From positions 31,055 to 95,054 of the forward strand of contig CAZMGG010000005.1 of NCBI GenBank assembly GCA_964565715.1: a DNA stretch of 64,000 bases, written 5' to 3'. A model generated the notes under the pieces. That model saw only the letters and a program-made list of their open reading frames with translations, was not told the origin of the DNA and ran no database searches. The position numbers and the translations under genes are program-made. Origin of the DNA: CAZMGG01 sp964565715. Its GTDB lineage: Bacteria > Planctomycetota > UBA1135 > UBA2386. Of the stretch, positions 41,086-50,096 are shown one piece after another. Positions within the stretch are counted from its first letter, which is position 1. The number at the start of each line of letters is the position of its first letter.

Positions 41086-43506
41086 TCACGGGCAGATCGA
41101 CACCTCGACGCCGTTGCTGGCCTGCACGCCGGCGCCGAGCAGCGCCGCCGCCTGGCTCCAGACGCGCAGGCCGGCGAGCGCCGGGTTGTTGGGCAATGGC
41201 ATGAGCACCGCGCCGAGCCCGCCCGCGTCCAGCGTCACCGGCAGCACCGCGGTCGACGCGGCCTGCACCAGCAGGGCCGGCGCCACGCCCGGGATCGTCG
41301 CGTGGTCCGGGGCCAGCGCCACCAGCACCATGCCCCAGCTCAGCGGGCTGCCCGACACGTCGAACTGGAACGCGTTGCCGACCGCCGGACTGCCGGACAC
41401 CGACAGCGCCATCGCGTGATTCGCCGGCGTCAGCCCGGAGTAGCGCCGCACGCCGCAGCCCTGCGGCTCGTTGCGCGCGCCCGGCGTCGGCGCCGGCAGC
41501 GTCACCCAGACCGGACCGCCGTCCAGCAGCCGGCCGGTGGCGACGTCGGCGCCCTGCGGCCCGAAGCCCAGCGAGTCCAGCAGCGTCACGCCGTCGGCGG
41601 CGAACAGCGCCACCGTCTCGCCGTTGGCCGACAGCTTGAAGTTGGCGTGCAGGGGGCCCTGGGCGCCGTCCTCGTCGCACCAGACCAGCAGCACGCCGTT
41701 CGCCGGGATCGTCGTGCCGGCCGGGAACGTGAACCTGGTCGGGTTCTGCAGGTCGTCGGTGAGGTGCATGCCGTCCAGCACTACCGGCACCGCCGAGGTG
41801 TTGACCAGTTCCAGCCAGTCGTCCCACTCGCCGGAGGGATCCTGCAGCACCGTGCGGTTGTCGGCGAGGAACTCGTTGATGCGCAGGGGGCCGCTGCCGG
41901 GCAGGAACGGCAGCTGCACGCGGTGCGGCGCGTGCTCGGCGGTGGGCGGCGCGAACGTCATCGCGCCGCCGGACGCGGCCGCCGAGGCGGCGCCGACGTA
42001 GTACTCGACCCGTGAACCCGGCGGTTCCGCCGGCAGGGCGGCGCCGAACACCGCGTCGTTGGCGGCGCCGTCCATGTGCTGGCCGTCGTCGAACATCGGC
42101 GTCTGGCGGAAGGCGCCGCGGGCGCGGGAGAACAGGGTCACCGCGCCGACCGGCACCGGGCCGGACACCGTCGCCGTCACCCAGACCGTGGCGCCCGGCG
42201 CCGGCGCGGTCGGCTGGTGCTGCACGGCGGCGATCACCGGTGCGGGCTTGTTCACCTCGGCGTGGCCCAGCAGATAGCCGCGCCGCGCGGTCACCAGGGT
42301 CTGCAGCGCCGAGATCCGCGTGGTGCCGGCCTGGTAGTCGACGGTCAGGTTCGAGGTGAACGCCGACGTCGGGTAGAGCTTCCTCGTGTCGGCGGCCACC
42401 GCCGCCCCGATCAGGCCCTGGTAGGCCGCCACCTTCGCCTGCAGGACCGGCCAGTCGAAGTGCTGCTGCACGATGTGGCGGACGTGGGCCAGGTAGCGCT
42501 CGCGCAGGGCCTGTACCGCCCACAGGCGGCTGAGCAGCGGCCGGCCGGTGCTGGTCTGGTTGGTGAACAGGTTCCAGGTGGCGCGGGACGTGGTGGTGGA
42601 GCCGGCCAGGATCGACGAGCCGAGCGGCAGGTTCATGCCCCACGGCAGGAGCTGCACGCGGCCGTGCCAGGGATCGTGATAGACGTAGTAGTTGTGGCCG
42701 GTGGACACGTAGCTGTCCGGGTTCACCAGGACGATGTGGCCGGCGATCATGCGCAGGGCGGCGTCGACGCACAGGCGCGGCTCCAGCGCCGCCGGCAGGC
42801 CCGACAGCGGCGTGTTGTTGAGGGCGGCGCAGACGTCGATCAGCGGCGTCCACGGCTGCGGCAGGTTCGGCGTCTTCAGCTCGTAGTTGTTGTCGTATGA
42901 CTGCGGCGTGCTGCCGAGCCAGGTCAGCGCCGAGCCGTTCTGCACCGCGCCGGGCAGCAACGCGTCGGCCTCCAGCCGCGCGCCGTCCTCGTCGACGAAC
43001 CACTGCCGCAGCATCTCCTTGTCCGGCTGCTGGACGTTGACGTAGACGCCCCAGTCCTGGCCGTTGATGCGCAGGAGCACGAAGTTGGCGCGGCCGGCGG
43101 CGGTGAACTGGCGGAACAGGTGGTAGGCCAGCACCTCGCGGACGAAGGTCGGATCCAGGTAGGCGTTGTTGAGGTTGAGGTTGTCGTAGCCGTAGAGGTC
43201 CTGGCCGGCGACGAAGGCGTCCAGGGCGATGCCGAACGGCTTCTTCTGCGAGCTGCCGATGAAGCGGTAGGAGGAGCCGCCGCGGAAGCGCACGCCGACG
43301 TTGGGGTAGGTGCGGCCGTCGACGGTCAGATCGGCGGGCAGGTCGACGCCGGTGCCGTAGTTCTGCTGCAGCAGCGTGTACCAGTTGGACTGGGCGAACG
43401 TCAGGTCGAGGGTGCGCAGCACCGTCTCGTCGTAGAGATCCGGGGTCTGGGCGGTGACCGGCAGGGCGAGGAGCAGGAGCGCGGCCGCGAGCGAGCGCAG
43501 GTTCAT
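41086..43506 (-). CDS. Secreted CotH-kinase protein with lamin-tail domain and C-terminal module
   Basis: 806 residues with a signal peptide (MNLRSLAAALLLLALPVTAQ). The CotH kinase domain spans roughly residues 30-340: VGVRFRGGSSYR, YGYDNLNLNNAYLDP, VREVLAYHLFRQF, LRINGQDWGVYVNVQQPDK, and YYVYHDPWHGRVQLLPWGMN. Ig/Fn-like strands follow, then a lamin-tail domain near 540-660 (LRINEFLADN ... EWDDWLELVNTSA). The last 125 residues have PLPNNPALAGL ... QAA ... SNGVEVSICP, matching the shared module. CotH proteins phosphorylate extracytoplasmic proteins; the secreted context fits. The target is unknown. Confidence 0.85.
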   Translation of the reverse strand: MNLRSLAAALLLLALPVTAQTPDLYDETVLRTLDLTFAQSNWYTLLQQNYGTGVDLPADLTVDGRTYPNVGVRFRGGSSYRFIGSSQKKPFGIALDAFVAGQDLYGYDNLNLNNAYLDPTFVREVLAYHLFRQFTAAGRANFVLLRINGQDWGVYVNVQQPDKEMLRQWFVDEDGARLEADALLPGAVQNGSALTWLGSTPQSYDNNYELKTPNLPQPWTPLIDVCAALNNTPLSGLPAALEPRLCVDAALRMIAGHIVLVNPDSYVSTGHNYYVYHDPWHGRVQLLPWGMNLPLGSSILAGSTTTSRATWNLFTNQTSTGRPLLSRLWAVQALRERYLAHVRHIVQQHFDWPVLQAKVAAYQGLIGAAVAADTRKLYPTSAFTSNLTVDYQAGTTRISALQTLVTARRGYLLGHAEVNKPAPVIAAVQHQPTAPAPGATVWVTATVSGPVPVGAVTLFSRARGAFRQTPMFDDGQHMDGAANDAVFGAALPAEPPGSRVEYYVGAASAAASGGAMTFAPPTAEHAPHRVQLPFLPGSGPLRINEFLADNRTVLQDPSGEWDDWLELVNTSAVPVVLDGMHLTDDLQNPTRFTFPAGTTIPANGVLLVWCDEDGAQGPLHANFKLSANGETVALFAADGVTLLDSLGFGPQGADVATGRLLDGGPVWVTLPAPTPGARNEPQGCGVRRYSGLTPANHAMALSVSGSPAVGNAFQFDVSGSPLSWGMVLVALAPDHATIPGVAPALLVQAASTAVLPVTLDAGGLGAVLMPLPNNPALAGLRVWSQAAALLGAGVQASNGVEVSICP

Positions 43507-43598
43507 CGGGGGGCCTCGGCGCGCCGTGGAGCGCGGGTGGGCAGGCGGGGCGGAGTGTAGCAGGCGGTGCGGGCGCCTGGCCCGGTAGAGTGCGGCGC

Positions 43599-44978
<1,380 letters not shown>

Positions 44979-45023
44979 CGAGGCTCGCGCCGACGCGGCG
45001 GCAAGAAGGGCTAGCGGTGTCGG

Positions 45024-45044
45024 ATTCCGCCACACCGGCGGAAT
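45024..45044 (+). terminator. Hairpin downstream of the sulfatase gene
   Basis: A perfect 8-bp inverted repeat (ATTCCGCC / GGCGGAAT) with a 5-base loop starts 46 bases after the sulfatase stop and lies 95 bases before the receptor ATG. There is no T run, so termination would depend on Rho. It could instead be an operator for the receptor gene. Confidence 0.35.
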
Positions 45045-45138
45045 GGCAGGCGCGTGACCGGCCGGCGGTCGTGATGCGATCGCCGTCAAGGCCGGTCGTA
45101 TCGGACGCCGATCAGGTCCTGGGAAACCGCACGCGCCC

Positions 45139-46974
45139 ATGGCATCTGCGCAGAGGACCGCGACCGACGCAACCACGGCCACCGCTCCGCCGGTGGTGCG
45201 TCGCTGCGCCTGGTGGCGCTCGCTGCAGGCGCAGATCGGGTTGGCGGTGGGCTTCGGTGTGCTGCTGCTCGCCCTGCAGGCCATCGCCGCGCACGGTCGG
45301 CTGGCGCGGCTGCAGTCGGCGACCGCCGCGAGCCAGCGGCAGGGCCGCGACAGCGATCGCCTCGGCACCGATCTGGAACGCCTGCGCGGCCTGGCGTTCA
45401 CCGCCGCCACCGCGCCGGAACCGGCCGCGCGGCAGGCCGCTGCCGCCGCCGCGGTGGGCCTGCAGCACGAACTGCTGGCGCGGGCGCGTGGGGCCCTGGT
45501 GCCGGAGGCGACCGTGGCAGCCCTCGCGGCGGTCTTCGCCGCGCACGCCGAGGCGGTGGCGGCGATGGCGGCCGGTCGCATCGCCGAAGCCCAGTCCTTG
45601 CTGCACGGTACCGCCGCCGAGCGGCACGAGGCGGCGCGAGCGGCCGTGCGGGCAGCTTCGGCGCAGGCCGCACGCGCCCTCGCCCTGCGCCAGGCCGAAC
45701 TGCTGGCGGCGGCCCAGGCCGAGGGCTGGCAAAGGCTCCTCGTGCTGCTGACGGGAGCACTCGGCGCCGCGTTCCTCCTGCGGCGGGTGCTGCTACTGCC
45801 CCTGCGCCGGACGCTGGCGGCGGCGGCGGCGCTGCAGCGCGGCGAGGGGCACGCGCGGATTGGCGACCGGGGGGGCAGCCACGAGATCGGCGCCCTGGGC
45901 GAGGCCCTCGACGCGCTGGCCGACCGCCACGAGCGCACGCTGGCGGTGGTGGCGGACCTGACGGCGCAGCTCAGCCGGGCCGCGGCCCGGCTCGACGGCG
46001 CCGCCGCCGCCCTCGACGAACAGTCGGCCACCTCCAGCGCGGCGGTGCAGTCCACGACCGGGTTGCGTGGGCGCATGGAACGGGCCGTGGCCGGCGTCAC
46101 CCACGACGCCACCGTCATGGGCCATGCCGTCGAGACCATGCTGGACCGCGCCGCGACGTTGTCGGGCCTGTCGGAGGACGCCACCCGGCGCGCCCGCGAG
46201 CTGACCGGGACCCTGGAGGAACTGCGCCAGAGCAGCACGGCGATCGACCAGGTGCTGCACATCGTCCAGGACATCGCCTTCCAGACCAACATCCTGGCCA
46301 TCAACGCCGCCATCGAGGCGGCGCGGGCCGGCGAGGCCGGGCGCGGCTTCGCGGTGGTGGCCAGCGAGGTGAAGATGCTGGCCGACAAGACCCGGCGGGC
46401 CACCGAGGGCGTGGTGGACCGGATCCGCTGGATGAAGGGCAGCACCGGCGGCGCCGGCGACGCCATGCAGGCGATCACGGTGCTGCTGGAGCAGGCGAGC
46501 GGCATGCAGGGCGACGTGGTGTCGGTGATCGACGGGCATGCCAAGACCGCCGCGTCGCTGGACAACGCCTGCGACGAGACGCGGCAGGGCCTTGCCGGCA
46601 TCGCCGCGTCGGTGGCGGAACTGGACCGTGCGACGCGTTCGAGCATGGACATGGTGACGTCGCTGCGGGTGGTGGCCGACGCGCTGGTGGGCGCCGTCGG
46701 CGATCTCGCGGCGGTGGCCGCCGACGAGCCGTTGCCGGAGCGGTCCGCGCCGCCGGCGGAAGCCGCCGACAAGGCGGCCATCGCGAAGGCGCTGGAGCAG
46801 GCCCTGCCCGACCGCCGCGCGCCGGCGCGAGCCACGGCCAAGGAGGTGGTGGCCGACGACCTGCCGGACCCCGCGGAAGTGGCGGCGATGGCGCAGGCCG
46901 CCGAGGCGGCCGCCCAGGCCGAGGTGGCGGCGTTCGTGACCGCGGCTGAGGGAAACGCCCGCCGGCCGGGCTGA
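45139..46974 (+). CDS. Methyl-accepting chemotaxis protein
   Basis: 611 residues. An N-terminal transmembrane helix (~33-50) is followed by an Ala-rich helical periplasmic sensor of about 150 residues, a second helix near 204-220 (LLVLLTGALGAAFLL), and a HAMP segment. The cytoplasmic signalling domain has the tip motif DIAFQTNILAINAAIEAA and GFAVVASEVKMLADKT near 375-420. It should signal to CheA/CheW; none of these is in the window. The C-terminal 70 residues are Ala/Glu-rich with no CheR pentapeptide. The high Ala content of the sensor hides its ligand class. Confidence 0.9.
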   Translation: MASAQRTATDATTATAPPVVRRCAWWRSLQAQIGLAVGFGVLLLALQAIAAHGRLARLQSATAASQRQGRDSDRLGTDLERLRGLAFTAATAPEPAARQAAAAAAVGLQHELLARARGALVPEATVAALAAVFAAHAEAVAAMAAGRIAEAQSLLHGTAAERHEAARAAVRAASAQAARALALRQAELLAAAQAEGWQRLLVLLTGALGAAFLLRRVLLLPLRRTLAAAAALQRGEGHARIGDRGGSHEIGALGEALDALADRHERTLAVVADLTAQLSRAAARLDGAAAALDEQSATSSAAVQSTTGLRGRMERAVAGVTHDATVMGHAVETMLDRAATLSGLSEDATRRARELTGTLEELRQSSTAIDQVLHIVQDIAFQTNILAINAAIEAARAGEAGRGFAVVASEVKMLADKTRRATEGVVDRIRWMKGSTGGAGDAMQAITVLLEQASGMQGDVVSVIDGHAKTAASLDNACDETRQGLAGIAASVAELDRATRSSMDMVTSLRVVADALVGAVGDLAAVAADEPLPERSAPPAEAADKAAIAKALEQALPDRRAPARATAKEVVADDLPDPAEVAAMAQAAEAAAQAEVAAFVTAAEGNARRPG

Positions 46975-47084
46975 CGGCCGGCCGGGTCGCGGGCTCTGTG
47001 CGGTCATCGAGCCAGGGGTGGCCACCGGCGGCCACCCGCCTACCATGTCGGCTCGCCCTGGGACCCCTCCGCCGACCCCTCGAC

Positions 47085-48812
47085 ATGCCCTGGACCCCCC
47101 GCGTCGCGTCGCCCGCGCTGGCGATGCTGGTGTTGCCGTTGCCTGCCTGGCAGGACCCCGCCGCCGAGGCGCAACGACAGCGGGTCACGGCGCTCGCCGC
47201 CGGCATCCGCGCGTTCTGCGCCGACTGGAGCCAGGATCGGCTGGGCCTGCTGGGGCAGGTGCGCGGCCAGCCGGGGCTGCAGCCGGCCTACGTGCCGCTG
47301 TTCCGCGAGGCAGGCGTCGTCGAGAACCGCGACCTCGACCGGCTGACGCATCTGGACGTGCTGCAGAAGGCGTTGTTCGAGGCCGAACGGCGGCCCGACG
47401 CCGAGGTCGCCGATGCGCTGCTCGACCTGGCCTCGATCGGCTACGACCGCAGCCTGGTGGATCGCGACGCGCGCATGCTGCGCGACCTCGGCCATTGGTC
47501 GCTGATGCGCACCGACCATCAGGGCACCTGGTTCCTGCTGCTGCGCGCCGCCGCCGGCGAGCAGCTGCCGTTCCTGGCCGAGGCCCGGCAGCCGGCCAGT
47601 CCCGACGTGGCGCGGCAGGTGGCGGCGATCCGCTGCATCGGCATGAAGGGCCGGCCGGTGTTCCGCAGCACCCTGGAGGCGCAGCTGGTGGCGTTCGACC
47701 CGCGGGTGCGGCTCGCCGCCGTCGAGGTGATGGAGTTCCAGCGCCGCGCCGACAGCCTGCCGGTGCTGGCCCGCGCGCTCGGCGCCGAACGGCATCCGGT
47801 GGTGGCCCAGGCCCTGGTGCGGGCGGTGCTGGCGACCCTGCAGCTGCACGGCGAGGCGGTCGGCCGCGACGGGCGCGAACGGGCGGTGCGGGCGGCGCTG
47901 CGGACGCTGGGCCAGGCCGGCTGGCGCGCCGACATGGAGCTGATCGATCTGGCCGAGCGCTACCCGGCGAAGGCGGCGATCCCGGAGCTGATCGGCGTGC
48001 TGGAGCGGACCACCGTCCAGCCGGACAAGCTGGTGCAGCTGGTCAACAAGGACGCCGCGCCGCGCCTGCGCTTCCGCGCCTGGGAGGTGCTGCGCGGCCT
48101 CACCGGTGCGCTGCTGCCGCCGGACCAGCCGGCGGAGTGGCGCGGCTTCTGGGCTTTGGAGCAGGACAACATCCAGGTGCCGGAGAAGATCGGCCGCTTC
48201 CGCGAGAACCAGACCCGCGCCGAGTTCTTCGGCATCCCGGTCACCGGCCGCGAGGTGGCCTTCGTCGTCGACATCAGCGGCAGCATGAGCGATCCCGCCG
48301 GCAGCGGCCCGGTGACCGGGCCGGGGCGCATGCGGGGCGAGGGCACGGGCTCGCGGCTCGACGCGGCGCGGCAGCAGCTCCTGCAGGCGGTCGGCGCGAT
48401 GGATCCCGAGTCGATGCGCTTCCATCTGGTCGCCTTCGCCAACCACGCGGCGGCCTGGAGCCAGGAGCCGGTGAAGCCCGACCAGCAGAGCCTGCAGGCG
48501 CTGGCGCGGGTGGTGGGGCGGATGCAGGCCGAGGGCGGCACCAACGTGTACGAGGCGCTGGTGCAGACGCTGGCCCTGGAGAAGCTGCGGTATGGCCAGG
48601 AAGCGCCGACCGGCATCGACGAGCTGTTCCTGCTGTCGGACGGGCTGCCGACGGTGGGCATGAAGGACCCCGACGAGATCCTGCAGGCGGTCAGCACCGC
48701 CAATCAGTACCTGCGGGTGCGCATCCACACGGTGTTCACCGGCAACGGGCCGGGCGCCGACTTCCTGAAGAAGCTCGCCGAGCAGAACGGCGGCGTCTTC
48801 GTGCAGCGGTAG
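47085..48812 (+). CDS. Secreted HEAT-like repeat and von Willebrand A (VWA) domain protein
   Basis: 575 residues from the ATG at 47085, which begins a signal-like stretch (LAMLVLPLPAWQ). An alpha-helical HEAT-like repeat region occupies about 100-330 (VRLAAVEVMEFQRRADSLPVLARAL and similar helices). The C-terminal VWA domain starts near 390 with the metal-ion-dependent adhesion motif DISGSMS (D-x-S-x-S), then GGTNVYEAL and the later DLSDGLPT-type loop (LLSDGLPTVG). This suggests a metal-dependent adhesion or protein-binding role outside the cytoplasm. No lipobox or anchor is visible. Confidence 0.82.
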   Translation: MPWTPRVASPALAMLVLPLPAWQDPAAEAQRQRVTALAAGIRAFCADWSQDRLGLLGQVRGQPGLQPAYVPLFREAGVVENRDLDRLTHLDVLQKALFEAERRPDAEVADALLDLASIGYDRSLVDRDARMLRDLGHWSLMRTDHQGTWFLLLRAAAGEQLPFLAEARQPASPDVARQVAAIRCIGMKGRPVFRSTLEAQLVAFDPRVRLAAVEVMEFQRRADSLPVLARALGAERHPVVAQALVRAVLATLQLHGEAVGRDGRERAVRAALRTLGQAGWRADMELIDLAERYPAKAAIPELIGVLERTTVQPDKLVQLVNKDAAPRLRFRAWEVLRGLTGALLPPDQPAEWRGFWALEQDNIQVPEKIGRFRENQTRAEFFGIPVTGREVAFVVDISGSMSDPAGSGPVTGPGRMRGEGTGSRLDAARQQLLQAVGAMDPESMRFHLVAFANHAAAWSQEPVKPDQQSLQALARVVGRMQAEGGTNVYEALVQTLALEKLRYGQEAPTGIDELFLLSDGLPTVGMKDPDEILQAVSTANQYLRVRIHTVFTGNGPGADFLKKLAEQNGGVFVQR

Positions 48813-48836
48813 CGAGGTGGGACAGGCGTTGTAAGT

Positions 48837-48855
48837 AACTGTCGACAAGACAGTT
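48837..48855 (+). terminator. AT-rich hairpin after the VWA-protein gene
   Basis: AACTGTC-GACAA-GACAGTT is a perfect 7-bp stem with a 5-base loop, 25 bases after the stop. It is less GC-rich than its surroundings. No T run follows. It may be a weak terminator or a protein-binding site ahead of the MFS gene. Confidence 0.35.
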
Positions 48856-48911
48856 GGACAAGGCGTCCCGGGCCTTCCATTTCCCCCGCCAGTCCCCACG
48901 ATGGCGCGCCC

Positions 48912-50096
48912 TTGGCCGCTGCCCACCGCCCGCGCCCGGCGCTGCGCCTGATCTCGTTCTACGCCGGCTCGTTCGCCGCCCTGGCGGTGTGGGTGGCGTT
49001 CTGGCCGCTGTGGCTGCGGCACGAGGGCCTCACCGAACAGGAGGTGGGGGCGCTCAGCACCCTGCTGATCACGGCGCGGACGCTGGCGGGGCCGTTCTGG
49101 GGCGGTCGCGCCGATCGCGGCGACGGCCCGCGGCCGGTGCTGCAGGTGCTGATGGTGCTCAGCCTCTGCTGCTTCCTGCCGTTCGGGTTCGGCGGCGGGT
49201 TCCGGGTGTTCGTGCTGTGGACCGTGTTGTTCGGCTGCTGCTACCCGCCGATCCATCCGCTGATCGACAGCCTGACCATGCAGGTCGGCCGCGAACGCGG
49301 CTTCGCCTACGGCCGCGTGCGGCTGTGGGGCTCGCTGGCATTCCTGCTGATGACGATCATCGCCGGCGTCCTGGTGGAACGGCACGGCACCGGGCTGGTG
49401 TATCCGCTGATCGCCGCGACGCTGGGCTGGGCGCTGCTGGCGAGCTTCCGCCTGCCGTTGCCGCGCACGCCGCCGCCGCGGGCCACCGGCCGGCCGGTGC
49501 GCGAACTGCTGCGCTCGCGGCCGTTCCTGCTGTTCCTGCTCAGCGCCGGGATGGTCATGGCCAGCCACGCCGGGGTGATCACCTACGGCTCGATCCACTG
49601 GCAGAAGGCCGGGATCGGCGAGGGCGTGATCGGGCTGCTGGTGGCCGAGGGCGTGCTGGCGGAGATCCTGGTGTTCTGGACGGGCGCCGCGCTGGTGCGG
49701 CGGGTGCCGGCGGAACGGCTGCTGCTGCTGGCGGCGCTGGCCGGCGTCGTGCGCTGGTGCGTGCTCGGCAGCAGCACGGCGTTGGTCGCGGTGGCGGCGG
49801 TGCAGTGGCTGCACGGGTTCTCGTTCGGCGCCCTGCACCTCGGTTGCCTGCAGTGGATCCAGGGCCGCATCGGCAGCGACCGCACCACCAGCGCACAGGC
49901 CCTGCTGGCGGCGGTGGCGTCCGGGGCGTGCAACGCCCTGGCGACGCTGCTGGCCGCGGTGTGGTATCCGGCCTGGGGCGGCAGCGTCTTCTTCGCCATG
50001 GCCGGCATCGCCGCGCTGGGCGGCGTGGGCGCGATCTGGCTCAGCCGGCTGCGGCCGCCGGCGGTTGCCGGCGACGGGCAAGCCACGGCAGGGTGA
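48912..50096 (+). CDS. Major facilitator superfamily transporter (MFS_1-like, HcaT type)
   Basis: About 394 residues with twelve predicted helices. The MFS signature GPFWGGRADRGD lies between helices 2 and 3, and the N-terminus (LRLISFYAGSFAALAVWVAFWPLWL) resembles HcaT/LacY-like exporters of organic acids or sugars. The frame has no ATG; TTG at 48912 is the likeliest start, since an ATG at 48901 is out of frame. It converges with the first YfhO gene and overlaps it by 56 bases at the 3' end. The substrate cannot be inferred. Confidence 0.78.
   Translation: MAAAHRPRPALRLISFYAGSFAALAVWVAFWPLWLRHEGLTEQEVGALSTLLITARTLAGPFWGGRADRGDGPRPVLQVLMVLSLCCFLPFGFGGGFRVFVLWTVLFGCCYPPIHPLIDSLTMQVGRERGFAYGRVRLWGSLAFLLMTIIAGVLVERHGTGLVYPLIAATLGWALLASFRLPLPRTPPPRATGRPVRELLRSRPFLLFLLSAGMVMASHAGVITYGSIHWQKAGIGEGVIGLLVAEGVLAEILVFWTGAALVRRVPAERLLLLAALAGVVRWCVLGSSTALVAVAAVQWLHGFSFGALHLGCLQWIQGRIGSDRTTSAQALLAAVASGACNALATLLAAVWYPAWGGSVFFAMAGIAALGGVGAIWLSRLRPPAVAGDGQATAG

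Noticed and set aside
45107..45114. GCCGATCA ahead of the chemotaxis receptor, like a sigma-28 -10 element
   Set aside because: The matching -35 box is not at the right distance, and the same word occurs by chance elsewhere (for instance 40071-40078) in this GC-rich sequence.
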